Of a DNA stretch of 7,833 nucleotides, positions 1-7,549 are shown piece after piece (position 1 is the first letter of the stretch; each line of letters starts with the position of its first letter). The position numbers were made by a program, and so were the translations under genes. Under the pieces are notes generated by a model, which was not told the origin of the DNA, ran no database searches, and was given only the letters and a program-made list of their open reading frames with translations. The DNA is from Fervidobacterium sp. (lineage in GTDB: Bacteria > Thermotogota > Thermotogae > Thermotogales > Fervidobacteriaceae): the NCBI GenBank assembly GCA_003526765.1, contig DPXZ01000134.1, forward strand, positions 1-7,833, given 5' to 3'.

Positions 1-29
1 AGTAGGTAGTGCCCAGGCTTTGATTAACT

Positions 30-63
30 GACCCCCTTGTTTCTTCAAGGGGGTCTTTTGTTA
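30..63 (+). terminator. Intrinsic terminator of an upstream gene
   Basis: A perfect 10-bp stem (GACCCCCTTG at 30-39 with CAAGGGGGTC at 46-55) with a 6-nt loop is followed by TTTTGTTATT. The T-run is on the + strand side only, so it ends transcription of a + strand gene lying left of the window. Confidence 0.9.
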
Positions 64-71
64 TTGTCTAG

Positions 72-80
72 TGGTATAAT
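72..80 (+). promoter_or_regulatory. Extended -10 promoter of the aldo/keto reductase gene
   Basis: TGGTATAAT is a consensus TATAAT hexamer (75-80) with an upstream TG, the extended -10 form of a housekeeping sigma promoter. No good -35 lies 16-18 bp upstream, because that place is taken by the end of the preceding terminator. Predicted transcription start is near 87, giving a leader of about 60 nt. Inferred from sequence only. Confidence 0.7.
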
Positions 81-110
81 ATTTGTGTACGTTAGTTAAA
101 TGGCAGCACT

Positions 111-128
111 AACTCTATAAACTCTATA
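111..128 (+). repeat. Tandem 9-bp repeat in the leader
   Basis: AACTCTATA occurs twice back to back (111-119 and 120-128) just before the ribosome binding site of the aldo/keto reductase gene. It could be an operator half-site pair or simple duplication. No function can be assigned. Confidence 0.5.
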
Positions 129-146
129 AAAGGCAGGTGAGTAGGT

Positions 147-1058
147 GTGAGGATTATAAAGATAGCAAACGAGATAGCTGCTTCGGAGATATCGCTCGGA
201 TGCATGCGAATTTGGAACATGGAATTAAAGGATGCTTCAAAACTCATAGCTACAGCACTTGAAGAGGGGATAAACTTCTTCGACCATGCGGATATCTACG
301 GTAGTGGTAAGTCAGAAGAACTCTTTGGTGACGTAATGAAAGATTTGGGCATCGACCGCGAGAAGATTTACATCCAAACAAAATGCGGTATAAGAAGAGG
401 GCTTTACGATTTTTCAAAAAAGCATATCCTTGAGAGTGTCGATGCAAGTTTGAAGCGCTTGAAGACAGACTACATCGATGTGTTGTTGCTCCATAGACCT
501 GATACACTTGTGGAGCCTGAGGAAGTTGCTGAGGCGTTCTCCATACTCCATTCTACAGGGAAGGTAAGAAACTTTGGTGTAAGCAACCACAACCCGATGC
601 AGATCGAGCTTTTGAGCAAGTATCTCAATCAAAAGATCCTGATAAACCAACTTCAACTGAGCCTTGCGCACACAGGTATGATCGATGCAGGATTGCATGT
701 CAACATGAGAGTCGATGGTTCCATAGACAGGGACGGTAGTATACTCGATTACTGTCGATTGAAGAACATCACAATCCAAGCGTGGTCACCTTTCCAGTCG
801 ACATTCGATGGTGTCTTCTTGGACAACCCGAAATTCGACATGCTCAATAAGAAGATTGAAGAATTTTCCAAGAAGTACAATGTTCCAAAAGAAGCCATTC
901 CTATCGCTTGGATATTGAGACACCCTGCAAAAATCCAACCAATCGTTGGTACAACAAATGCCAACAGACTCAAGGAAATATGTAAGGCGTCCGATGTGAA
1001 TCTTACAAGAGAAGATTGGTACGAACTTTACAGAGCTGCCGGAAACGAGATTCCATGA
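147..1058 (+). CDS. Aldo/keto reductase, YdhF-like
   Basis: A soluble NAD(P)H-dependent oxidoreductase of the aldo/keto reductase superfamily (303 aa, normal length, TIM-barrel fold), reducing aldehydes or ketones to alcohols; the physiological substrate is unknown. The catalytic tetrad is complete: Asp46 and Tyr51 in FFDHADIYG, Lys79 in QTKCG, and His116 in LLLHRPD. GVSN at 144-147, NQLQLS at 167-172, AWSPF at 212-216 and the cofactor-binding PIVGTT with N273/R274 follow in family order. FDHADIYG, HRPDTLVEPEEVAEAF and the insertion around 176-200 (TGMIDAGLHVN...) resemble E. coli YdhF more than classic AKRs. Start is GTG, 6 nt after AGGTGA (135-140). It appears to be a single-gene unit with its own extended -10 promoter and downstream terminator. 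The family call is very secure; the substrate is not. Confidence 0.93.
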   Translation: MRIIKIANEIAASEISLGCMRIWNMELKDASKLIATALEEGINFFDHADIYGSGKSEELFGDVMKDLGIDREKIYIQTKCGIRRGLYDFSKKHILESVDASLKRLKTDYIDVLLLHRPDTLVEPEEVAEAFSILHSTGKVRNFGVSNHNPMQIELLSKYLNQKILINQLQLSLAHTGMIDAGLHVNMRVDGSIDRDGSILDYCRLKNITIQAWSPFQSTFDGVFLDNPKFDMLNKKIEEFSKKYNVPKEAIPIAWILRHPAKIQPIVGTTNANRLKEICKASDVNLTREDWYELYRAAGNEIP

Positions 1059-1123
1059 TTTCTTGACTTCTGACAGCAAATATGATTCCTTACGATTCCT
1101 TTAGATGGCAATCCGTCAATAGA

Positions 1124-1161
1124 GCCCCTGCGTTTCAAGCAGGGGCATTGATTATTCTTTT
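1124..1161 (+). terminator. Probable terminator after the aldo/keto reductase gene
   Basis: A perfect 8-bp GC-rich stem (GCCCCTGC at 1124-1131 with GCAGGGGC at 1139-1146, 7-nt loop) is followed by the T-rich but interrupted tail ATTGATTATTCTTTT. The T-run is not immediately adjacent to the stem, so termination may be partial. The opposite side is not T-rich, which favours + strand use. Confidence 0.65.
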
Positions 1162-1187
1162 AAAACTCAATAAGTTCTTGCTGTACC

Positions 1188-1215
1188 TTGTATCTAAACT
1201 CTCATATGTTAGAAT
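1188..1215 (+). promoter_or_regulatory. Promoter of the trmFO-MATE unit
   Basis: TTGTAT (1188-1193) and TAGAAT (1210-1215) are 16 bp apart, with TG one base before the -10 (TGTTAGAAT), so it is an extended -10 promoter. Predicted start is near 1222, about 30 nt before the GTG start. A GAGGAG ribosome binding site at 1237-1242 fits this leader. Confidence 0.6.
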
Positions 1216-1250
1216 AGTAATTGTAGATGAAAAGAAGAGGAGTTGATTGA

Positions 1251-2540
1251 GTGTTTAAAGTGCACGTAGTTGGTGCAGGCTTGGCCGGTAGTGAGGTAGC
1301 ATGGCAACTTGCAAAACGCAAAATAAGAGTGGTAATTCACGAAATGAAGAAGATTCGAAAGTCACCTGTGCATGTAAGTGATGATTTTGCAGAGCTCGTT
1401 TGTAGCAATTCTTTAAAATCGATTGAACTGAAGAATGCCGAAGGTTTATTGAAAGAAGAGATGATTCTTTGGGATAGTTTGATATTAAAATGTGCATACG
1501 AAAGTCGCGTGCCTGCTGGTAAAGCGCTTGCCGTTGATAGAAATGGCTTTTCCAAATGTGTCACGGAAAAGTTACTTGCCACGTCTTTCGTAGATGTTAA
1601 ATGGGAAGAAGTGCAATCGCCCGATGTCGATGATGGAGATATAGTGGTCATCGCTACAGGCCCAACAACCGACGGCAAATTAGCAGAGTGGATCAAAAGC
1701 GTAACTAGTGGCTTTTTTAATTTTTTCGATGCAATTGCGCCAATAATTGATGCAAATAGCATAGATATGGATATCTGTTTTGTTGGAGATCGATACGGAG
1801 TGGGTTCGGGAGACTACATAAACTGCCCGATGAGTAGAGATGAATACGAGCGATTTTGGAATGAATTAGTGAATGCACAGGTGATAGAAATGGAAGAATT
1901 CGATAGAAAGATGCTCTTTGAAAGATGCCAGCCGATAGAAGAGATTGCAAGAAGCGGTAAAGATGCGATGCGATATGGCCCACTCAGACCGGTTGGCCTA
2001 ATCAACCCGCATACTGGCAAGGAACCTTACGCAGTTATTCAGTTGAGAAAAGAAAACATTGAAGGTAGCATGTACAACATCGTTGGTTTTCAGACAAGAT
2101 TGAAATGGGGAGAGCAAAAACGCATCATCCAACTCATTCCTGGGCTTCAGAATGCTCAAATATTGCGTTACGGAGTAATGCATAGGAACAGTTACATAGA
2201 CTCACCAAGAGTGCTCGATGAATTTCTTAGATTGAAAACAATGCCCAATGTTTTCTTCGCAGGTCAGATTACAGGTGTTGAAGGATACGTAGAGTCTGCA
2301 ATGACTGGTATGTACGTTGGTATCAACATATCCAGAATGCTTTCTGGCAAACCCATGATAACATTCCCAAAAGATACAATGTGCGGTGCGCTTGTGCACT
2401 ACATTACATCTGCTAGCGAGTTAAAACCCATGTACGCTAACTTCGGCTTGCTTGCTGGTAGAAAGGATAGAGAAAAAACGGCGATGCGCTCTATTGAGAC
2501 GATGAAAAGATTTTTTGAAGAGGTGGAATTGAATGATTGA
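1251..2540 (+). CDS. trmFO: TrmFO, folate- and FAD-dependent tRNA m5U54 methyltransferase
   Basis: It methylates C5 of uridine 54 in the T-loop of tRNA, using methylenetetrahydrofolate as carbon donor and reduced FAD, unlike the SAM-dependent TrmA. The 429-aa length is normal. The N-terminus has the dinucleotide-binding GAGLAGSEVAWQLA (8-21) with Glu31 ending the second strand. FAELVCSNSLK (46-56) carries Cys51, and FERCQPIEEIA (223-233) carries Cys226; these match the two functional cysteines known in the B. subtilis enzyme. GPLRPVGL (243-250) and the C-terminal FAD segment GQITGVEGYVESA (338-350) are further family signatures. Start is GTG, 8 nt after GAGGAG (1237-1242). The end overlaps the MATE gene by 8 nt, so the two are probably co-transcribed. 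No residue appears to be missing. Confidence 0.96.
   Translation: MFKVHVVGAGLAGSEVAWQLAKRKIRVVIHEMKKIRKSPVHVSDDFAELVCSNSLKSIELKNAEGLLKEEMILWDSLILKCAYESRVPAGKALAVDRNGFSKCVTEKLLATSFVDVKWEEVQSPDVDDGDIVVIATGPTTDGKLAEWIKSVTSGFFNFFDAIAPIIDANSIDMDICFVGDRYGVGSGDYINCPMSRDEYERFWNELVNAQVIEMEEFDRKMLFERCQPIEEIARSGKDAMRYGPLRPVGLINPHTGKEPYAVIQLRKENIEGSMYNIVGFQTRLKWGEQKRIIQLIPGLQNAQILRYGVMHRNSYIDSPRVLDEFLRLKTMPNVFFAGQITGVEGYVESAMTGMYVGINISRMLSGKPMITFPKDTMCGALVHYITSASELKPMYANFGLLAGRKDREKTAMRSIETMKRFFEEVELND
2520..2526 (+). promoter_or_regulatory. Ribosome binding site of the MATE gene inside trmFO
   Basis: GAGGTGG lies in the last codons of trmFO, 6 nt before the ATG at 2533. It supports the overlapping start and suggests coupled translation. 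Confidence 0.7.
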
Positions 2541-3954
2541 GTCTGATGAAGTGATTGAAGAAAAGAGCACTAGTTTGGGAGCGAACAAGAATATACAACT
2601 ACTCTTGGGTGATTACAAAAAAGCGATAGTAAGACTCTCAATCCCCAACATGATAGCAATGTTCGTACAGACACTTTACAATCTTGTAGACGCAGTATGG
2701 GTTGCTGGGCTTGGCCCTACTGATTTGGCTGCCATGGGTTTTTTCTTCCCAATAAATATGATAGTCATTGCGATAGCAACAGGTATAACGGTCGGGACGA
2801 GTTCGGCAATTGCGAGAAAGATAGGTGCGAAAGATTACGTTGGAGCAAATTCCGTAGCAGAACATTCTATCATATTGGCTCTCATAACATCAGTAGCTAC
2901 AGCCGTCTTAGGTATCTTGTTATTGAAACCTGCACTGATTGGTGTTGGTGCATCTGGTGAGAGTCTTGCAAAGGCATACAACTATGGCTTTATAATCTAC
3001 TTGTTTGCACCTGCTTTAATGCTAAACAATGCAGCAATTGGAATATTGCGTGGAGAGGGAGATTCAAAACGCGCAATGTACGTTGTAACACTTACTTCGT
3101 TACTAAACGTTGGACTTGACCCATTGTTTATCTATGTATTCAAACTTGGGATAGAGGGCGCAGCTTGGGCAACGGGGTTATCGATAATCTGTGGAACGAT
3201 AATCTATGCATACATAATCTTCAAATCGAAAAAGACATTTCTAAAGGTGAATTTCAAGGTCTTCAAGTACAATGGCAAGTACCTTGAAGATATCGCAGTA
3301 GTTGGTTTTCCAACCGCGCTTGGTCAGATAACGATGTCTGCAGCAATCTACATTCTCAACATCTTTGCTTCAAAAGCTGCTGGTGATGCTGGTGTTGCGA
3401 CATTTACAAGTGCTTGGAGAATGATAAACCTTGGTACGTTGACGATCACTGGTATCTCTTCTGCCGTTACACCCGTAACTGGCGCTGCATATGGTGCAAG
3501 AGATATTCGGAAGATTGAAAATACACTGAAATATTCGATAAAGTTCGGTGAGGCCGTTGGATTAACAGTAATGTCACTGATGTTTCTATTTTCAAAACAA
3601 CTTGCCTTTCTATTTGCGTACACTGAAGCATCAAGTGTACTGCTCGATAACATCTCCAATGCCCTGAAGATACTCTGTCTTTTTCTACCAGGTACACCTT
3701 TGGGGATGCTCACATCAGGTATGTTCCAAGGCATTGGTCAGGGATTTAAGAGTCTCATCACTACGATATTGCGTACCATAGTCTTCCAAGTATTTTGGAC
3801 ATGGCTATTCGTAGGTGTTTTGAACGTAGGACTTTCTGGCGTATGGTGGGGAATTGTCGTTGGAAATGCGAGTGCCTCCGTTATAACATATACATGGGGT
3901 CAATTAACCATCAAAGGATTGTATAAAGTATTTCCAAACCCTAAATCAATTTGA
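2533..3954 (+). CDS. MATE-family multidrug/Na+ (or H+) antiporter
   Basis: A cytoplasmic-membrane secondary transporter of the MATE superfamily (473 aa, normal length), exporting organic cations or drugs in exchange for Na+ or H+. After a polar N-terminus of about 30 aa, hydrophobic segments alternate with short loops in a pattern fitting 12 helices in two pseudo-symmetric halves, joined by a basic cytoplasmic linker around 230-250 (KSKKTFLKVNFKVFKYNGK). Family landmarks are LYNLVDAVWVAGLG (48-61), RGEGDSKRAM (173-182), NVGLDPLFIYVFKLGIEGAAWAT (192-214), the second-half start VGFPTALGQ (257-265), and FQGIGQG (398-404). It fits the NorM/DinF-like bacterial group; substrate and coupling ion cannot be read from sequence. 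The ATG lies within trmFO and has its own ribosome binding site, so expression is tied to the trmFO promoter. Confidence 0.92.
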   Translation: MIESDEVIEEKSTSLGANKNIQLLLGDYKKAIVRLSIPNMIAMFVQTLYNLVDAVWVAGLGPTDLAAMGFFFPINMIVIAIATGITVGTSSAIARKIGAKDYVGANSVAEHSIILALITSVATAVLGILLLKPALIGVGASGESLAKAYNYGFIIYLFAPALMLNNAAIGILRGEGDSKRAMYVVTLTSLLNVGLDPLFIYVFKLGIEGAAWATGLSIICGTIIYAYIIFKSKKTFLKVNFKVFKYNGKYLEDIAVVGFPTALGQITMSAAIYILNIFASKAAGDAGVATFTSAWRMINLGTLTITGISSAVTPVTGAAYGARDIRKIENTLKYSIKFGEAVGLTVMSLMFLFSKQLAFLFAYTEASSVLLDNISNALKILCLFLPGTPLGMLTSGMFQGIGQGFKSLITTILRTIVFQVFWTWLFVGVLNVGLSGVWWGIVVGNASASVITYTWGQLTIKGLYKVFPNPKSI

Positions 3955-3966
3955 GATTTCAATACA

Positions 3967-4569
3967 TCAAACTAATGGGACAAATTTGACTTCCATTAAG
4001 TTTTCTTCATGAATTTTTCCACGCACCTTCGTTATGCGCTTCAACACTTGGACCAATTCGTTTCCAACTGGACACAACAGTATCCCATTGTCTGAAAGTT
4101 GTGAGAGTAACTGTTTTGGAATTTTGCGTGCATAGCAAGTCACAACAATCTTGTCAAAAGGTGAATATTCAGCCAATCCATTTTTCCCATCACCTACAAC
4201 AACTGTCACATTTTTGATTCGAAGTAGCTCCATTCGTCTTCTCGCAATTTCTGCCAGTTCGGCGATTCTCTCTATCGTGTATACATGTCCATCATCACCG
4301 ACGAGTAAAGAAATGACTGCAGCATTGTAACCACTTCCAGTACCAATTTCCAATACTTTATCTCCACGAGACAAATTCAGCGCGCTACACATGATGCCAA
4401 CCATGTGTGGCGCTGATATAGTTTGGCCAAAACCAATTGGCAATGGTACCTCTAAATAGGCGCTCTCTTCATATTCTTCAGAGACAAATATCTTTCTATC
4501 TATTTTATTCATAGCCTCTATAACTTCTCTTCGAACCCCGTGATATTCCAAATATTCATACATACGCAA
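3967..4569 (-). CDS. pcm: Protein-L-isoaspartate O-methyltransferase
   Basis: A cytosolic SAM-dependent repair enzyme that methylates isoaspartyl residues formed by spontaneous Asn/Asp damage, a reaction that matters at high temperature. The 200 aa contain, in order, the family-specific substrate loop GQTISAPHM (48-56, with the conserved Ser52), SAM motif I VLEIGTGSGYNAAV (72-85), acidic Glu100 for ribose binding, motif GDG (126-128), FDKIVVT (138-144) and the C-terminal CPVGN (166-170) and FVPLV. The chosen start is TTG at 4569, 6 nt after AAGGA (4580-4576); an ATG two codons inside (4563) lies 12 nt away and is less likely. It is close to the usual bacterial length of just over 200 aa; as I recall, the Thermotoga maritima enzyme has an extra C-terminal domain that is absent here. 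Convergent with the MATE gene, 12 bp between stops. Confidence 0.94.
   Translation of the reverse strand: MRMYEYLEYHGVRREVIEAMNKIDRKIFVSEEYEESAYLEVPLPIGFGQTISAPHMVGIMCSALNLSRGDKVLEIGTGSGYNAAVISLLVGDDGHVYTIERIAELAEIARRRMELLRIKNVTVVVGDGKNGLAEYSPFDKIVVTCYARKIPKQLLSQLSDNGILLCPVGNELVQVLKRITKVRGKIHEENLMEVKFVPLV
3969..4008 (+). terminator. Weak candidate terminator for the trmFO-MATE transcript
   Basis: AAACTAATGG (3969-3978) can pair with CCATTAAGTTT (3993-4003) with one bulged A, followed by TTCTTC. It is AT-rich and lies within the 3' end of the convergent methyltransferase gene. It is the only terminator-like structure after the MATE gene. Confidence 0.3.
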
Positions 4570-4639
4570 CCAGCTTCCTTAAGGCATTTTAGTTTGCCCT
4601 CAGACATATCAAACAGTCATACCACCAAACACCACCAAT

Positions 4640-4670
4640 ATTATATTCCTTCCATTGTGCAAATTGCCAA
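4640..4670 (-). promoter_or_regulatory. Candidate promoter of pcm
   Basis: On the - strand a perfect TATAAT (4645-4640) is preceded by TTGGCA (4670-4665) with a long 19-bp spacer. The predicted start near 4633 gives a leader of about 64 nt to the TTG start of pcm. The -10 is strong; the spacing is not ideal. Confidence 0.5.
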
Positions 4671-4687
4671 ACGACTTCAATTCAATA

Positions 4688-4716
4688 TTGATTGAAAATG
4701 ATTTCCATGATAAAAT
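4688..4716 (+). promoter_or_regulatory. Promoter-like sequence without an obvious gene
   Basis: TTGATT (4688-4693), a 17-bp spacer and TAAAAT (4711-4716) form a good housekeeping-type promoter on the + strand. No + strand coding region follows in the next 1.7 kb, so it either drives an untranslated RNA, is a remnant of a lost gene, or is a chance match in AT-rich DNA. Confidence 0.35.
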
Positions 4717-4734
4717 ATGTACAGTTATCATTAT

Positions 4735-4950
4735 TTAATCTCTTCGTTCTTTTTGATAATCGAGTATACTCCAGTATGCAATCAAATGCAGTGTAATTTG
4801 AGGTATATGGAGAGTTAATAGGAAAAGTAACGGTTTTTCTATATCAAATGTAATATTTATATTGTACAATTTTTCACGAGCAACGAAGAACGGCGGAAGT
4901 ATCGTAAAAAATCTTTTCGTAGATATACATTGACCACATTCTAACAACAT
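4735..4950 (-). CDS. Doubtful small hydrophobic ORF, hypothetical or remnant
   Basis: A 71-codon reading frame starting ATG. I do not recognise it. Its C-terminal half has one or two hydrophobic stretches (FFTILPPFFVA and KPLLFLLTLHIP...LIAYWSIL), ending in the charged tail DYQKERRD typical of a membrane-stop end. The ribosome binding site is poor (GGA about 9 nt upstream) and an in-frame TGA lies a few codons before the ATG, so there is no longer form. It stands between pcm and the IS110 recombinase gene and could be the 3' remnant of a membrane-protein gene cut off by insertion or deletion, or spurious. Low confidence that it is expressed. Confidence 0.25.
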   Translation of the reverse strand: MLLECGQCISTKRFFTILPPFFVAREKLYNINITFDIEKPLLFLLTLHIPQITLHLIAYWSILDYQKERRD

Positions 4951-4990
4951 TTTAAGATTTCCGGTAATAAGTCAAGAGGAGAAAAAATAG

Positions 4991-5021
4991 AAAAATAAAA
5001 AACCTAGTCAACACTTTGACT
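4991..5021 (-). terminator. Terminator-like hairpin after the IS110 recombinase gene
   Basis: Reading the - strand, AGTCAA (5021-5016), loop AGTG and TTGACT (5011-5006) form a 6-bp stem, followed after AGG by TTTTTTATTTTT (5002-4991). The stem is short and AT-rich but the T-run is long. It lies 58 nt after the recombinase stop and would end its transcript. Whether it belongs to the element or to host DNA is unclear. Confidence 0.45.
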
Positions 5022-5078
5022 TTCAATAACTTAATATTTCACTTTCATTCTTCACATACTTGATTTCGTTCTTTTTAC

Positions 5079-6227
5079 CTATTTCATCGGTACATACGGT
5101 ACGTTGTTCTTTAGTAAATAATACACTAAATTTACTAATTTCCTTGCAGTTAATATTAGCGCTCTCATGTGTTTGTGTGTTGTTGCTTCTGCGTACTTTT
5201 TGCGATAATATTCTTTGTATACAGGATCGTATGTCTTTACTCCGTTCGCTGCCATTACTAGGTATGTTCTTAGATACTTGTTCCCTTTTTTCGTTAGTTG
5301 GTTGTTTTCTGATTTGTAATTTCCACTTTGATTGATTGTCCATACAAGCCCTGCGTATGATGCTAACGCTGAGGCTTTTTCGAAACGATTGATGTCTCCT
5401 ATTTCGGCTATAATTCCAGCTGCAGTTATTTCTCCTATCCCTTTGACTGTTGTTAGTGTGTTCGAAATTACTTTAAGTAATTTACTTATTTCTTTCTTTA
5501 CTAGTTCGATTTGTTTTTCATAGTGCTGTATCAAATCGATAGTGGAAACAATAGATATTCTCAGAGTGTTTGAAGGATTAACAGACAACCTCAAGGCATC
5601 TTTAGCAAGAGTTTGGAGTTTTTCTGCTAAGACTTGTGAAGAGACATTGTGTCTGGAAATTTTCGCAATATATTCAAATAACTCTTCAATTGGCATGTTT
5701 GCGATTTCTTCGATTGTATAATCTTTAAGCAGGCATTCGAAAGTCTTATTTAGTTTAAAGTCAAGTTTAGGGAAATAAAGAGAAACATACGAATAGAGCC
5801 TAAGTTTCAATCGAGCGATATCTTCGTTGAACTTTAAATAAAGTCTGGTGAGATTACGAAGCTCAGAGATGATATATGAGTTATTGACAAAAGGGACTAA
5901 AGACTCAGGAAATTTAGAAGCGATAGAGAAAATAAGTTCAGCATCGATTTTGTCAGTTTTAGGACGATTGAGAATTTTGCGATAGAGCTTAATGTTATCA
6001 GTTTTAACCCAAAAGACAGGTACGTTGTTTTGAAAGAAGAAGTTAGCGACATTAAAAGAAAAAACACCAGTTGATTCAAGGACAAGAGAAAAATCGGAAG
6101 AAGAAGCAAAAGCTTTGTTAAAAAGTTCAACAATACCTTGAGGAGAGTTCTCAACAGTCCCACTACCGATGAAATCAGAAAAGAAAGAAAGATAGTTCTT
6201 TGAGACATCAATAGCTAAAATAGCCAA
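5079..6227 (-). CDS. IS110-family DEDD/serine recombinase (transposase)
   Basis: It cuts and rejoins DNA during circle excision and insertion of the element. Numbered from the TTG start (382 aa): the N-terminal RuvC-like domain shows Asp7 (AIDVSKN), Glu51 (LESTG) and Asp92/Asp95 (KTDKIDAE), the complete DEDD set with the 3-residue spacing seen in IS621. A helical, charged linker spans about 120-255. The C-terminal Tnp domain contains a helix-hairpin-helix-like VKGIGEITAAGIIAEIGD, then ASYAGL and NQSGNY with the likely catalytic Ser301, then KKGNKYLRTYLVMAA. Length is usual for the family. GTG at 6236 also opens the frame but abuts the GGAGG itself; TTG at 6227 is 8 nt from GGAGG (6240-6236) and is preferred. 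No frameshift or stop, so it is probably active. The coding strand of the first half is pyrimidine-rich, unlike the host genes. Confidence 0.95.
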   Translation of the reverse strand: MAILAIDVSKNYLSFFSDFIGSGTVENSPQGIVELFNKAFASSSDFSLVLESTGVFSFNVANFFFQNNVPVFWVKTDNIKLYRKILNRPKTDKIDAELIFSIASKFPESLVPFVNNSYIISELRNLTRLYLKFNEDIARLKLRLYSYVSLYFPKLDFKLNKTFECLLKDYTIEEIANMPIEELFEYIAKISRHNVSSQVLAEKLQTLAKDALRLSVNPSNTLRISIVSTIDLIQHYEKQIELVKKEISKLLKVISNTLTTVKGIGEITAAGIIAEIGDINRFEKASALASYAGLVWTINQSGNYKSENNQLTKKGNKYLRTYLVMAANGVKTYDPVYKEYYRKKYAEATTHKHMRALILTARKLVNLVYYLLKNNVPYVPMK

Positions 6228-6230
6228 AGG

Positions 6231-6240
6231 AATCACCTCC
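6231..6240 (-). promoter_or_regulatory. Ribosome binding site that decides the recombinase start
   Basis: On the - strand GGAGGTGATT is a near-perfect complement of the 16S rRNA 3' end (AUCACCUCC). Its GTG is part of the binding site rather than a start codon; the TTG at 6227 lies at normal distance. Confidence 0.75.
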
Positions 6241-6245
6241 GGATT

Positions 6246-7464
<1,219 letters not shown>

Positions 7465-7480
7465 TTATGCACTAAAATTG

Positions 7481-7505
7481 AAGGGGGATTTATCCCCCTT
7501 TTTTT
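7481..7505 (+). terminator. Strong intrinsic terminator between gap and pgk
   Basis: AAGGGGGA (7481-7488) pairs perfectly with TCCCCCTT (7493-7500) around a TTTA loop, followed by TTTTT. Because pgk starts only 44 nt later without a clear promoter, it may be a partial terminator that sets the gap:pgk ratio. Confidence 0.88.
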
Positions 7506-7534
7506 GGCAAGAGAATTGATCACTCAAGTTAATC

Positions 7535-7543
7535 GAGGAGGTG
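7535..7543 (+). promoter_or_regulatory. Strong ribosome binding site of pgk
   Basis: GAGGAGGTG ends 6 nt before the ATG at 7550. It is a longer match to the 16S 3' end than that of gap, consistent with high translation of a glycolytic gene. Confidence 0.85.
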
Positions 7544-7549
7544 TGAAAG

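Larger units (their letters stand above)
4570..5078. other. AT-rich intergenic stretch between pcm and the IS110 recombinase gene
   Basis: 509 bp without a secure gene. It holds the pcm promoter (4640-4670), a + strand promoter-like sequence (4688-4716), a doubtful 71-codon - strand frame (4735-4950), a perfect palindrome GAGTATACTC (4762-4771) and a - strand terminator-like hairpin (4991-5021). The junction between host DNA and the right end of the IS110 element must lie somewhere in its right-hand part, probably between about 4940 and 5078, but no repeat marks it. No tRNA or other known RNA is visible. Confidence 0.6.

Noticed and set aside
4946..4964. Short matches (CCGGAAA and AAAATGTT on the - strand) to the left arm of the internal loop of the candidate guide RNA, considered as marking the right end of the element.
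   Set aside because: Seven- and eight-base AT-rich matches are expected by chance over this much sequence. Without a second copy or an empty site they cannot define the end.
5088..5096. 9-bp sequence CGGTACATA near the end of the recombinase gene, repeated exactly at 6267-6275 in the apical loop and stem of the guide-like hairpin; considered as a donor-guide match.
   Set aside because: It lies inside the coding region before the stop, not at an element end, and a chance 9-bp match is not unlikely given the number of positions compared on both strands.
5023..5343. A 106-codon - strand frame overlapping the 3' part of the recombinase gene.
   Set aside because: It lies out of frame within a clearly real gene, with a low-complexity polar composition and no recognisable motif; a shadow frame.
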